From positions 3,664,001 to 3,728,000 of the forward strand of contig NZ_CP039451.1 of assembly GCF_004843725.1 (NCBI RefSeq): a stretch of 64,000 bases of DNA, in the 5' to 3' direction. Position numbers and translations under genes: made by a program. Each line of letters begins with the position of its first letter. The stretch's first letter is position 1. Below, in pieces: positions 52,983 to 62,468 of the stretch. The DNA comes from Psychroserpens sp. NJDZ02. GTDB taxonomy: Bacteria > Bacteroidota > Bacteroidia > Flavobacteriales > Flavobacteriaceae. Below the pieces are notes generated by a model. The model did not search any database and was not told the origin of the DNA. It worked only from the letters and a program-made list of their open reading frames with translations.

Positions 52983-53867
52983 ATGAATACGATACCTATT
53001 TTAAATATTGAACAGTTTGAAGAGGATTCTTTTTCAAATTTTTATAGTAATGATTTAAGTACGCACTTAAAAAATAACGCACTAATGGTGCATAAACCGC
53101 ATAGTCATAACTTTTTTTTATGTGTGTTTTTTTTAGAAGGAACGGGAACACACGAAATCGATTTTAATAGTTATGATGTTAGTAAAGGCAGTGTCTTTTT
53201 TCTAAGGCCTGGTCAAACGCATAGTTGGTCTTTTACTAGTGCACCAAAAGGTTATATATTTTTTCATACTCAGGAATTTTACGAATTTTATTTTTTGAAT
53301 AAAACCATAACTCAATTTCCATTTTACTATTCTTATGAAAACCCACCTTATTTGGGTTTAAGTGAAACGGAAATTAAGGGCATTTCTTCTAGATTTGAAG
53401 ACATAAATACGGAGTTTCATCAAACTAATATTTATAAAAAGCAAAAACTAGCAAGCCTTATTAATCTAACTTATATTGATTTGTCTCGTATTTATACAAC
53501 TATAGATGCTAAGCATGAAGTCCTGTCATCATCCTATTTAAAAGCTTTAAGTGTTTTAGAGCATACCATTGAAACCTTTTATAAAAAAGAGAAATCTGCT
53601 AAGTTTTATGCAAACAAATTAAATATTACAGTTAAACATTTAAATAGGATTACCAAATCAACGATTAATAAAACCACAACCCAACTTATTACAGAACGCG
53701 TACTATTGGAAGCCAAACGATTATTAGTACATTCTAATAATTCGTTTTCTAGAACAGCAGAAACCTTAGGCTATAATGATTATGCGCATTTTTCTAAATT
53801 ATTTAAAATGAAAGCAGGTCTGAGTCCTTTAGATTTTAAAAAACGGTATAAAATTGATGACAATTAA
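52983..53867 (+). CDS. AraC-family transcriptional regulator
   Basis: 294 aa: N-terminal cupin-like sensor ('KPHSHNFFLCVFFLEGTGTH', 'VFFLRPGQTHSW') and a C-terminal AraC helix-turn-helix pair (about 195-290, 'YANKLNITVKHLNRITKSTI', 'RTAETLGYNDYAHFSKLFK'). Typical activator in response to a small molecule. The convergent neighbour is an EamA transporter. No partner gene is certain. Confidence 0.88.
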   Translation: MNTIPILNIEQFEEDSFSNFYSNDLSTHLKNNALMVHKPHSHNFFLCVFFLEGTGTHEIDFNSYDVSKGSVFFLRPGQTHSWSFTSAPKGYIFFHTQEFYEFYFLNKTITQFPFYYSYENPPYLGLSETEIKGISSRFEDINTEFHQTNIYKKQKLASLINLTYIDLSRIYTTIDAKHEVLSSSYLKALSVLEHTIETFYKKEKSAKFYANKLNITVKHLNRITKSTINKTTTQLITERVLLEAKRLLVHSNNSFSRTAETLGYNDYAHFSKLFKMKAGLSPLDFKKRYKIDDN

Positions 53868-53955
53868 TGATTTGATTTAAAAGAACAAATACGATAGAGT
53901 AGAGTAGTAGTACCTACAAAGGTAGCATTGTCAGAGTGTCTTAAAAGCAATGGAA

Positions 53956-54858
53956 TTAATTTGAATATAAAATCAGAAAAACACCAAGCATAATACCAGC
54001 TAAAGGAATCAGTTTTTGTCGTTTATTTTTTTCTTTAAAAACTACCCCGCCAATAACAACAGCAATTATAATTTGACTTCGTTTTATTGCGGACAATAAC
54101 ATAATTAAGGCATCAGGATCTTGTAGTGCTTTAAAATAGAAATAATCTGCTGCTTGTAACAAAATTCCGACTGCAATAATAGACCATCTAAACTTGAAAG
54201 CTTGTCTTTTTTTAGCATAAGGAAACCAAGTAATAGTCAAGATGACCAGTAAAATAAGTATGGTATAAAGACAAAACCAAAATTGTAAGGTTTGAGGGTT
54301 TAAGTTTAAGGTTTGAATCAGGAACTTATCATATAATCCACTAGAAGCGCCTAAAAAGGTAGCACCAATTATAGCAAATATCCATTTATTACTCTTAAAA
54401 TTAATACCTTCCTTTTTTCCAATTCTAGAATAAAGTAATACAGAAAAAATAATAAGAAAGAAACCTATCCATTGGTATGGATTAGGACTTTCTTTATAAA
54501 TAACTATAGCGCCAATAAACGTAAAAAAGGGCCCAGCAGATCGTATTGGTGTAACAATAGTTATAGGTAAATATTTTAAAGCTTGATAGGCTAGTACCCA
54601 AGAACTGGCCATTATAATGGATTTTATAAAAATAAAACCATGTATTTTCCAAGCTATTTCTTGAAATTGGTAACCATGTGCTAAGGCATAATCTGGATAA
54701 ATAAAGGATAACACATAAAAGGTAGCTACAAATATAAAACCACTAGAAACGGTTCCTAAAAGTACAGGAAACACTTCGTTACCTTGTACCGCATGTTTTT
54801 TGCACAAATTGTGTAAACCCAAAAAGAGTGCTGCTAATAAACCTAAATACATCCACAT
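53956..54858 (-). CDS. EamA/DMT-family transporter
   Basis: 300 aa with ten membrane segments in two EamA repeats ('APITIVTPIRSAGPFF'-like first repeat, 'LLSAIKRSQIIIAVVIGGVV' second). The drug/metabolite transporter superfamily exports diverse small metabolites. Substrate unknown. Convergent with the AraC gene. Confidence 0.85.
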   Translation of the reverse strand: MWMYLGLLAALFLGLHNLCKKHAVQGNEVFPVLLGTVSSGFIFVATFYVLSFIYPDYALAHGYQFQEIAWKIHGFIFIKSIIMASSWVLAYQALKYLPITIVTPIRSAGPFFTFIGAIVIYKESPNPYQWIGFFLIIFSVLLYSRIGKKEGINFKSNKWIFAIIGATFLGASSGLYDKFLIQTLNLNPQTLQFWFCLYTILILLVILTITWFPYAKKRQAFKFRWSIIAVGILLQAADYFYFKALQDPDALIMLLSAIKRSQIIIAVVIGGVVFKEKNKRQKLIPLAGIMLGVFLILYSN

Positions 54859-55300
54859 GGTGCGAATATAGTTGTTTCGTAAATGTTCTGAAGAGAATAG
54901 TTTCGGTTTTTTAAGATTTTAGAGCGATACAAAGACTGACCTTGTTTTTACGAAAACGATGTAAATTTATTTTTAACAGTACTTTTTTAATCGAATATAA
55001 TTTGTGCCGTTAAAAATTTCAAAAACATTAATAGCTCAGAAAATATCAGAGTCCTATTTAAGTTGATAAAAAACTAAATTATTAGGAGAGTATTAGCTTA
55101 AATAATCACAAATTATATAAATAGCACCTATTTCTTTTAATGGATTGTTAAAACGGATATTTTGACCTTACAACGTTGATTTTAAAATATTTAAAATAAA
55201 AATATTTTACTAATATGGTATGTTGTTTCTTTGCAAACCTTTTTAGAAAATTCTTACAAAAGATGATTTAAAGAAGATATAATTTAAAAAAATTAAATTT
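54859..55300. other. Intergenic region, 442 bp, divergent
   Basis: AT-rich, no gene seen. TTTCTTTGC at about 55227 resembles a -7 element of the OmpA gene but lacks the TA. Confidence 0.4.
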
Positions 55301-57157
55301 ATGAAACGGTATTACAAGATTTTTACATTCACATTAATATTAACATTTTTCGGGCAATTAACTTTTGCACAAAACACACTTAATCCTTGGTCTTTTGAGG
55401 TCGGTTTAAGTACTGTTGACCTTTATCCTGTAGGAGAAAATGCACCACAAGGAGATTATTTTGACGAATTTTTTAACCTTAATGATCACTACAACTTAGG
55501 GTTTTACGTTGGAGCAACAAGAAGCTTAACAAAAAATTTATCTATAACAGCAAAAGGAACAGTAAACGAAATAACTAAATGGGGAGATTTCGGACAAGCT
55601 GATGAAAGTGTACTAGTTGATAACCTTAAATATTATGGTTTAGACGGTATGTTAAATTATTCTTTTGGACAAGGTAAACTAAAGCCATTTGTTGGTATTG
55701 GTGGTGGTTACACTTGGATTGAAGAAGGGACGTTTAACACGTTTTCTACTGCCGGAGGTTCTGATAATTTAGTAGGTGCAGGAACAGCTAACGGTACTGT
55801 TGGACTAAAGTATAGAATAAGCGATATGTTTGCATTAAAATTACAAACAACTTACAAGCATTCGTTTGAAGATTATTTACCTAAACATTGGGATCATAAT
55901 TTTGGTATTGTTTACACGCTTGAAAAAGGTGAAGACCATTCAATTACAAGACGTGCTTTTGTACCAAATAGCAAACGTTGGTCTTTTGAAGCAGGTGCTG
56001 CTGTTATAGATCTTTATCCTGTTGGAGAAGATGCACCACAAGGAGATTATTTTGACGAATTTTTTAACCTTAACGATCACTATAATTTAGGTGTTTATGC
56101 GGCGGTTACAAGAAATTTCACTAATAATTTATCTATTACTGCAAAAGGAACAGCTAGTGAATTAAGCAAATGGGGTGATTTTGGAGCAGCAGATGAAAGT
56201 GTTTTAGTTGATAATTTAAAATATTATGGACTTGATGGTATGGTAAACTATAGCTTTGGACAAGGTAGACTTCAGCCATTTATTGCTGTTGGAGGTGGTT
56301 ACACTTGGATTGAAGAAGGTCCTTTTAACACTTCTACTGTTGATGGTTCTGATAGCTTAATTGGCGCAGGAACAGCAAATGGATCTGTTGGTGTTAAGTA
56401 TTGGATTAGTGAGGATATAGGTATTAATTTACAAACAACTTACAAACATTCTTTCGAAGATTATTTACCTAAACATTGGAATCATAATTTAGGTTTAGTT
56501 TATAAATTATCAACAGAGAAAGTAGCAGAGCCAGTAGTATCTAATGATAGAGATGAAGATGGTGTACTTAATGATAATGATTTATGTCCTGATACTTTTG
56601 GTTTAGCTGCATTTGGTGGTTGTCCTGATACTGATGGTGACGGTGTTGCTGATAAAGATGATTTATGTCCTAAAGTAAAAGGTTTAATTGAATTTGGTGG
56701 ATGTCCTGATACAGATGGAGATGGTTTTCCTGATAATAAAGATAACTGTCCAGAGGTTAAAGGAACTGATAATGGATGTCCATTAAAAATAGTTGAAACA
56801 CCTGTTGTGCCAGTTACTGGATTAAGAAAAGTGTATTTTAATTACAATAGTTCTAAACTAGATCAAAATGCTAAAGTAATTTTAGATGAAATCGCTGCTA
56901 GTATTGGAGACGATGCTAATTATAACATTTCTATTGAAGGTCATGCAGATAGTAGAGGAAGTGATAAGTATAATTATAACCTTTCTGTAGTTAGAGCTCA
57001 AGAAATTAAAAATTACCTGACTTCTAAAAACATTGCAGATAGTGATATTACTATTTCTGGTAAAGGAGAGTCTCAACCAATAAGTACTAATGATACTGAT
57101 GCGGGAAGAGCTTTAAATAGAAGAGTAGAGTTAACTGTAAACATTACTGCTAAGTAA
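55301..57157 (+). CDS. OmpA-family protein with duplicated beta-barrel
   Basis: 618 aa: signal peptide (to about 23), barrel domain 1 (about 28-210), a closely similar barrel domain 2 (about 226-405), TSP3 calcium-type Asp-rich repeats ('DRDEDGVLNDNDLCPD', 'DTDGDGVADKDDLCP', 'DTDGDGFPDNKDNCP'; about 414-490) and an OmpA C-terminal peptidoglycan-binding domain (about 505-615, 'EGHADSRGSDKYNYNLSVVRA', shortened motif 'NRRVELTV'). Most OmpA homologues have a single barrel. Outer membrane anchor to the cell wall. Confidence 0.88.
   Translation: MKRYYKIFTFTLILTFFGQLTFAQNTLNPWSFEVGLSTVDLYPVGENAPQGDYFDEFFNLNDHYNLGFYVGATRSLTKNLSITAKGTVNEITKWGDFGQADESVLVDNLKYYGLDGMLNYSFGQGKLKPFVGIGGGYTWIEEGTFNTFSTAGGSDNLVGAGTANGTVGLKYRISDMFALKLQTTYKHSFEDYLPKHWDHNFGIVYTLEKGEDHSITRRAFVPNSKRWSFEAGAAVIDLYPVGEDAPQGDYFDEFFNLNDHYNLGVYAAVTRNFTNNLSITAKGTASELSKWGDFGAADESVLVDNLKYYGLDGMVNYSFGQGRLQPFIAVGGGYTWIEEGPFNTSTVDGSDSLIGAGTANGSVGVKYWISEDIGINLQTTYKHSFEDYLPKHWNHNLGLVYKLSTEKVAEPVVSNDRDEDGVLNDNDLCPDTFGLAAFGGCPDTDGDGVADKDDLCPKVKGLIEFGGCPDTDGDGFPDNKDNCPEVKGTDNGCPLKIVETPVVPVTGLRKVYFNYNSSKLDQNAKVILDEIAASIGDDANYNISIEGHADSRGSDKYNYNLSVVRAQEIKNYLTSKNIADSDITISGKGESQPISTNDTDAGRALNRRVELTVNITAK
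55385..55927 (+). repeat. Barrel-coding repeat, unit 1
   Basis: Encodes 'WSFEVGLSTVDLYPVGENAP' through 'HNFGIVYTLEKG'. The same order of motifs recurs at 55978-56511. Confidence 0.8.
55978..56511 (+). repeat. Barrel-coding repeat, unit 2
   Basis: Encodes 'WSFEAGAAVIDLYPVGEDAP' through 'HNLGLVYKLS'. Long exact amino acid matches to unit 1 ('QGDYFDEFFNLNDHYNLG', 'HSFEDYLPKHW') imply an internal duplication. Confidence 0.8.
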
Positions 57158-57185
57158 ATTTAATTTATTGTTAATTATTAATTGT

Positions 57186-57219
57186 GCTATCATAGTAATA
57201 TGATAGCACTTTTTTTTGT
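57186..57219 (+). terminator. Terminator of the OmpA-like gene
   Basis: GTGCTATCA and TGATAGCAC form a perfect stem around TAGTAATA, followed by eight Ts. Confidence 0.9.
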
Positions 57220-57418
57220 GTCTTATTTTGAAAAAAGTAATTATTATGCGTTATAAAAACAGTAACAATTAAGATGATAATTAGTATTCAATTGTGTGTA
57301 TTACTCTGTCTTTTAACACGTTGTTAAAATTGGTTAAAAAAGTTAAAAGTATTATAACAAGTAAATTTAAGCAGGTTTAAAAGTATTTATTTGTTGTAAT
57401 CAACTTAAACAATTTACA

Positions 57419-57994
57419 ATGAAAAAATTATTATGTATTACGGCAATTACCATTTTTGGTTTTACAAATGCACAAGCGCAAGTAGTGGAGTTTGGTGCTA
57501 AAATTGGTGCAAATTTCTCTTCTATTTATGGAGATACTAATGACAATGTAGAACTTATAACGAGTGTTATTAATTTTGGTGTTTATTCTGAGTTTGCATT
57601 ATCAGAAAAATTATCTTTTCAACCTGAAATCATGTACTCTATTCAAGGTTTTAGTCTTACTGACGATCTTACGGGGACAGACAATATTGTATCATTAAAT
57701 TACTTAAATGTGCCTTTAATGGGAAAATATCACGTTACTAAAGGACTGAGTCTTGAAGCAGGGCCACAAATAGGATTTTTGTTGTCTGCTAAAAATGAGG
57801 ATATAGATGTAAAAGACACTTTTAAATCTATAGATTTTGGCGTTAATTTAGGATTGGAATATAAATTAGAAAACGGATTGAATTTTGGAGCACGATATAA
57901 TTTTGGCTTATTAAATATTAATGATATTGAAGGGTCATCAGATAAATTTAGAAATGGGGTTGCACAATTTACTATTGGTTATTCTTTGTTCTAG
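57419..57994 (+). CDS. PorT-family outer membrane beta-barrel protein
   Basis: 191 aa: signal peptide ending 'FTNAQAQ', then a beta-barrel of the OMP_b-brl_2/PorT type ('VEFGAKIGANFSSIYGD', 'LSFQPEIMYSIQGFSL', 'LNYLNVPLMGKYHVTKGLSL', 'EAGPQIGFLL', 'GLEYKLENGLNFGARY'). Common in Bacteroidota. Role unknown. Monocistronic, ending in a terminator. Confidence 0.85.
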   Translation: MKKLLCITAITIFGFTNAQAQVVEFGAKIGANFSSIYGDTNDNVELITSVINFGVYSEFALSEKLSFQPEIMYSIQGFSLTDDLTGTDNIVSLNYLNVPLMGKYHVTKGLSLEAGPQIGFLLSAKNEDIDVKDTFKSIDFGVNLGLEYKLENGLNFGARYNFGLLNINDIEGSSDKFRNGVAQFTIGYSLF

Positions 57995-58020
57995 AAAAAC
58001 TGAAAACTACTATAAATAAA

Positions 58021-58056
58021 AAAAGGCTATACAATTACTATACTGTGTAGCCTTTT
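58021..58056. terminator. Terminator between convergent genes
   Basis: AAAAGGCTATACA and TGTGTAGCCTTTT pair with one G-T mismatch. It also lies just beyond the end of the minus-strand copper operon. Confidence 0.8.
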
Positions 58057-58070
58057 CTGTATTGTATCAA

Positions 58071-58226
58071 TTATTTAATTACTTGTATAGCCCACACGAT
58101 TAATAAAAATCCAATGCCGGTTAAAGCTGGCGCAGGAATTTTTAATATAAGACCAATACTTAGCATGGCTATTGCTGTTATTGCCAGCAGAATGCTTATT
58201 AAATTTAATTTTTTTATTCTAGTCAT
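58071..58226 (-). CDS. Small 51-residue membrane protein
   Basis: Open frame with ATG at 58226-58224 and TAA at 58073-58071, beginning 'MTRIKKLNLISILLAITAIA' and ending 'FLLIVWAIQVIK'. Two hydrophobic stretches with a basic N-terminus and a central 'LKIPAPALTG'. It is the last unit behind cusB in the copper operon, with a 21-base gap. It could be a small membrane accessory protein. No family recognised. Confidence 0.6.
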   Translation of the reverse strand: MTRIKKLNLISILLAITAIAMLSIGLILKIPAPALTGIGFLLIVWAIQVIK

Positions 58227-58247
58227 ATAGCATTAGTTTTAATATTA

Positions 58248-59954
58248 TTAATTAATTTCTTCAATGATACTACCACAAGTCATCATGGCTTCTCCATAAT
58301 ACGGATTTTTAATATCTTTCTCAGTACTTAGCCACATCGCACCTTTATTATTGTTTGCCATCGGGCATTTTTGAATATATAATGTTGTTTTTAAATCATC
58401 TATATTCATTGCTATGGCAACTAAATTTTCATTGAGTATTACAAAATGAGCACGTTGCTTTTCAATAGTACTGTTTTCAGAAATAGCTTTTAACATGGAT
58501 AACGTTTTATTAAAATGAACTAATTCCATTTGGTTTAAGCCTTTTAGATTAATTTTTTGTGCTTTTTGAAGCATTGTCTTTGCAAATTCAGAAGCCTTAT
58601 TGAAATCACTTGCAACAAGCGCATCTTTAATAGAAAAGTAAAGCGGTAGTGTTGTTTTAAATTCATTTTTAAAAATTAGAGGAAATGTCATCTTCATGTT
58701 TCCAGAAGGCGCTATTGGTTCTGATTTAACGGATTTATTCATCATAGATTTTTTGCCCTGTAATTGTGCAGCAGCATCTACGGTAAAAGTACCATTGGTT
58801 ACCACTTCATCGCCAGTGTTTAAACCTTCTAAAACTTGATAATTATCACCAATTTGAGTACCTAATGTAATTTCACGCATTTCAAAAATAGGGTCGTTTG
58901 GATTCGATTTAATATAGATTACAGAGCGTTTTCCTGTCCATAAAACAGCTGTTGTTGGTATCGACAAAGCATCTGATTTACTAGCAGTAATCCCTTTAAT
59001 TTTTCCTTCAACAAAAAGGCCAGGTTTTAATATTTGATCTTTATTATTAAGTACTACTCTTAATTTTACGGTTCTTGTTCTAGTATCTAAAATAGGATCT
59101 ATAAAATCTACAGTGCCTTTAAATACTTTATTAGGATAAGCGTTAGTCACAACGTTAATATTTTGTCCTTTTTTAAATTGACTAATTTGGTTTTCATACA
59201 CATCAAAGTTTGCCCAAACTGTTGCTAAATTAGAAACTTTAAAAATGGGTTTGCCATTCATAATATGTGCGCCATCACTAACCGAAATCTCTGTAACAAC
59301 ACCAGACACGTGAGAATAGATTGTAAAACTTGTTTTTACTTGACCCGTTTTTAAAACATCGTCTAATTGAGCGCCATGGATCTTCCAGTTTTTAAACTTA
59401 TTTTGTACTGCTTTATATAACTGTGGCTGGGATTCTCGAATACTATAAGTGGTTATCAATTCTTGCTGTGCTGCAATTAAAGCTGCCGAATAAATTTTGG
59501 CAATAGCCTGACCTTTATTAACCTTTTCACCTAATGACTTGACATATAGTTTTTCTATTCTTCCGTCAAAATGCGCAGGTTGTATGGCTGTATTGTCTTC
59601 GTTTTCTACAATTTTACCTGATAATGTTATAGCATTATCTTCTGTATTACCATTACCAACTATTGACGTTTGAATATTGGCTAATGCCATAGCGTTTTCA
59701 GTCAGTTTAAACTGATCGGCTAATAATCCTTTTGCGCTACTTTCTGCAGGAATTAAATCCATACCGCAAATAGGGCAGGAGCCAGCTTCTGGTTGCATTA
59801 TTTGCGGATGCATAGAGCAGGTCCACATTTGGCTAGTTTCTGCTTCAGCATTATGTTTATGCTCTGTTATGTTATTAGAAGTGCCTCCAAAAAGAAACCA
59901 TCCCAATAGTAAACCAACTGCTAAAATTGCTATGTAAATTATATATTTTTTCAT
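58248..59954 (-). CDS. CusB-like heavy-metal efflux adaptor with metal-binding domains
   Basis: 568 aa: membrane anchor near the N-terminus, a heavy-metal-binding domain ('WTCSMHPQIMQPEAGSCPIC', 'GMDLIP'), adaptor body with lipoyl halves and beta-barrel ('VEGKIKGITASKS' region), and a C-terminal DUF3347-type helical metal domain ending 'YYGEAMMTCGSIIEEIN'. CusB-type proteins pass Cu(I)/Ag(I) to the RND pump CusA, which is not in this window. It lies 4 bases downstream of copA on the same strand. Confidence 0.87.
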   Translation of the reverse strand: MKKYIIYIAILAVGLLLGWFLFGGTSNNITEHKHNAEAETSQMWTCSMHPQIMQPEAGSCPICGMDLIPAESSAKGLLADQFKLTENAMALANIQTSIVGNGNTEDNAITLSGKIVENEDNTAIQPAHFDGRIEKLYVKSLGEKVNKGQAIAKIYSAALIAAQQELITTYSIRESQPQLYKAVQNKFKNWKIHGAQLDDVLKTGQVKTSFTIYSHVSGVVTEISVSDGAHIMNGKPIFKVSNLATVWANFDVYENQISQFKKGQNINVVTNAYPNKVFKGTVDFIDPILDTRTRTVKLRVVLNNKDQILKPGLFVEGKIKGITASKSDALSIPTTAVLWTGKRSVIYIKSNPNDPIFEMREITLGTQIGDNYQVLEGLNTGDEVVTNGTFTVDAAAQLQGKKSMMNKSVKSEPIAPSGNMKMTFPLIFKNEFKTTLPLYFSIKDALVASDFNKASEFAKTMLQKAQKINLKGLNQMELVHFNKTLSMLKAISENSTIEKQRAHFVILNENLVAIAMNIDDLKTTLYIQKCPMANNNKGAMWLSTEKDIKNPYYGEAMMTCGSIIEEIN

Positions 59955-59958
59955 TGGA

Positions 59959-62466
59959 CTATATTTTAATATTTCTTAAACGTAACGCATTGGCTATTAC
60001 TGATACTGAACTGAAACTCATTGCTAATGCTGCAATCATTGGTGATAACAAAATTCCGAAAAACGGAAACAAAACACCTGCTGCAATTGGTATTCCGATG
60101 GTGTTATAAATCAATGCAAAAAACAAGTTTTGCTTAATATTTGTCATTACCGCTTCGCTTAAGTGTTGTGCCTTTACAATACCATGTAAATCTCCTTTAA
60201 CTAAAGTTATCATTGCACTTTCTATAGCTACATCTGTTCCTGTTCCCATGGCGATACCAACATCACTTTTTGCCAAAGCAGGTGCATCATTAATTCCATC
60301 TCCCGCCATTGCAACTATTTTTCCTTGCTCTTGTAATTTGGTTACTTCTTGTAATTTATTTTCTGGTAACATGCTTGCTTTAAAATCGGTCAGATTCAAT
60401 TCCAAAGCCACAGCTTGTGCTGTATCATAATTATCACCAGTTAACATTATTACTGCAACACCTCTATCTTGCAAATCTTTAATAGCTTTTGCACTCGTGG
60501 CTTTTATTTTATCTCCAATAACTACATAACCTACTACTGTTTTGTCCATGGATAGATAAGAAACAGTCTTCCCTTGTTGTTGATAGGTTTTAGCTTCTTC
60601 CTCCATTTCAGGAGTGATTTCAGCCTTTACGTAATCCATCATTTTAGGATTTCCTAAGGCTACTTTTTTATTATTTATAGTCGCTTCAACACCTTTACCG
60701 GTAACAGCACTAAATCCCTCGGATTTTAAAACTTTTGTGTTTTGCTCTTTACCATATTTTACTGTGGCTTCAGCTAAAGGGTGTTCGCTATTACTGTTTA
60801 AAGACACTATGTATTGTAGTACTTCTTTATCCGTTAAAACCGTATTAAAGGTAGCTGCTTTTTCTACGGTTGGCTTTCCTTCGGTAATGGTTCCTGTTTT
60901 ATCAATAATTAAAGTATCTACTTTAGCCATTCTTTCTAAAGCTTCTGCGTTTTTAACTAGGACACCATTTTGTGCACCTTTACCCACACCAACCATTATA
61001 GACATTGGTGTCGCTAAACCTAGAGCACAAGGACAGGCAATAATTAACACTGCAATGGCATTTACAAATGCATACACATATATTGGTTCTGGTCCCCAAA
61101 TAGCCCAAATACTGAATGTTATTAAAGAAATAATTACCACTACAGGTACAAAATAACCAGATACTTTATCTGCTAAGTTTTGAATTGGCGCACGACTTCT
61201 ACTAGCATCATTCACCATTTTTATAATTTGAGAGAGTAGGGTGTCGCTCCCAATTTTTTCTGCTTTCATTAAAAAAGTTTGATTCCCGTTAATAGTACCT
61301 CCGCTTACTTTATCACCTTTAGATCTATCTACAGGAAGCGGTTCTCCAGAAATCATTGATTCGTCAATAGTTGTATTTCCTTCAGTTATAATACCATCTA
61401 CAGGAATTTTGTCACCTGGTTTTACTTTAAGAATATCATGCAATATGATTTTATCAATACTAACTTCAATAGCTTCGTCATTTACTATTTTTGTTGCTTT
61501 ATTTGGGGCTAATTTTAGTAACTCTTTTACTGCGGAATTGGTTTTACTATGCGCACGGGCTTCTAATAATTGCCCTAAAAGCACTAACGTTAGAATAACG
61601 GTTGCTGCTTCAAAATAAACATGTACAGCGCCTGATTCTGTTTTAAATTGAGCAGGGAAAACATCTGGAAAAAATAGTCCAAATACCGAAAAAAGCCAAG
61701 AGACACCAGCCCCAATTCCGATAAGTGTAAACATATTTAGATTCCATGTTTTAATACTTCTATATGCGCGTTCAAAAAACATCCAAGTGGCATAAAAAAC
61801 CACAGGGATAGACAGTGTAAACTGAACCCAATTCCACTGTTTTTGTTCCAAAATGGTATATAATGGATTATTTGGAATCATTTCGCTCATGGCAATTAAA
61901 AATACAGGTACGGTAAACACCACTGCAATCCAGAATTTTTTTAATAGTTTATTATAGGTTTTCTCTTCTGCGGAAACATCTGGTTTCATGGGTACTAAAT
62001 CCATACCGCAAATAGGGCAGGCTCCAGCTTCATCTTTTACTATTTCTGGATGCATTGGGCAGGTCCATTGCTCTGTAGTGTTGGTAGATAGGTTTTGTTC
62101 TTCGACTAAATCCATTCCGCATACTGGGCAATCGCCAGATTTGTCATAGGTTTTATCGCCTTCGCAATGCATCGGACAGTAAAAAGTACCGGTACCTTGT
62201 CCTTTGTTTATGTTTACGGACGTGGTACTATTGTTCTTAGCATGATTATGGTCTCCTAAATTATGTATGCTGTATCGACCACCATCGTTTTTTAAAGCCT
62301 CCTGAAAGGTTTCTAAGGCGATATGTGATTCCATTTCTATCGTAGCTTCCGCTTTTTCTAAATCTACTGTAGCTTTTAAAACACCTTTTACTTTTAAAAG
62401 GGTGTCTTCAACATGACTGCGACATCCGTTGCAAGTCATACCGTGTATGTGATATGTGTGTTTCAT
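59959..62466 (-). CDS. copA: Copper-translocating P1B-type ATPase
   Basis: 835 aa: N-terminal HMA domain with 'MTCNGC' (Cys12, Cys15), then two heavy-metal-binding (YHS-like) domains ('FYCPMHCEGDKTYDKSGDCP', 'WTCPMHPEIVKDEAGACPIC'), P-type core with 'IACPCALGLATP' (CPC metal site), phosphorylation motif 'DKTGTITEG', 'SGEPLPVD' and 'GDGINDAPALAKSDVGIAMG'. Exports Cu(I) from the cytoplasm. It sits between the TolC and CusB genes in one operon. Confidence 0.93.
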   Translation of the reverse strand: MKHTYHIHGMTCNGCRSHVEDTLLKVKGVLKATVDLEKAEATIEMESHIALETFQEALKNDGGRYSIHNLGDHNHAKNNSTTSVNINKGQGTGTFYCPMHCEGDKTYDKSGDCPVCGMDLVEEQNLSTNTTEQWTCPMHPEIVKDEAGACPICGMDLVPMKPDVSAEEKTYNKLLKKFWIAVVFTVPVFLIAMSEMIPNNPLYTILEQKQWNWVQFTLSIPVVFYATWMFFERAYRSIKTWNLNMFTLIGIGAGVSWLFSVFGLFFPDVFPAQFKTESGAVHVYFEAATVILTLVLLGQLLEARAHSKTNSAVKELLKLAPNKATKIVNDEAIEVSIDKIILHDILKVKPGDKIPVDGIITEGNTTIDESMISGEPLPVDRSKGDKVSGGTINGNQTFLMKAEKIGSDTLLSQIIKMVNDASRSRAPIQNLADKVSGYFVPVVVIISLITFSIWAIWGPEPIYVYAFVNAIAVLIIACPCALGLATPMSIMVGVGKGAQNGVLVKNAEALERMAKVDTLIIDKTGTITEGKPTVEKAATFNTVLTDKEVLQYIVSLNSNSEHPLAEATVKYGKEQNTKVLKSEGFSAVTGKGVEATINNKKVALGNPKMMDYVKAEITPEMEEEAKTYQQQGKTVSYLSMDKTVVGYVVIGDKIKATSAKAIKDLQDRGVAVIMLTGDNYDTAQAVALELNLTDFKASMLPENKLQEVTKLQEQGKIVAMAGDGINDAPALAKSDVGIAMGTGTDVAIESAMITLVKGDLHGIVKAQHLSEAVMTNIKQNLFFALIYNTIGIPIAAGVLFPFFGILLSPMIAALAMSFSSVSVIANALRLRNIKI

Positions 62467-62468
62467 TA

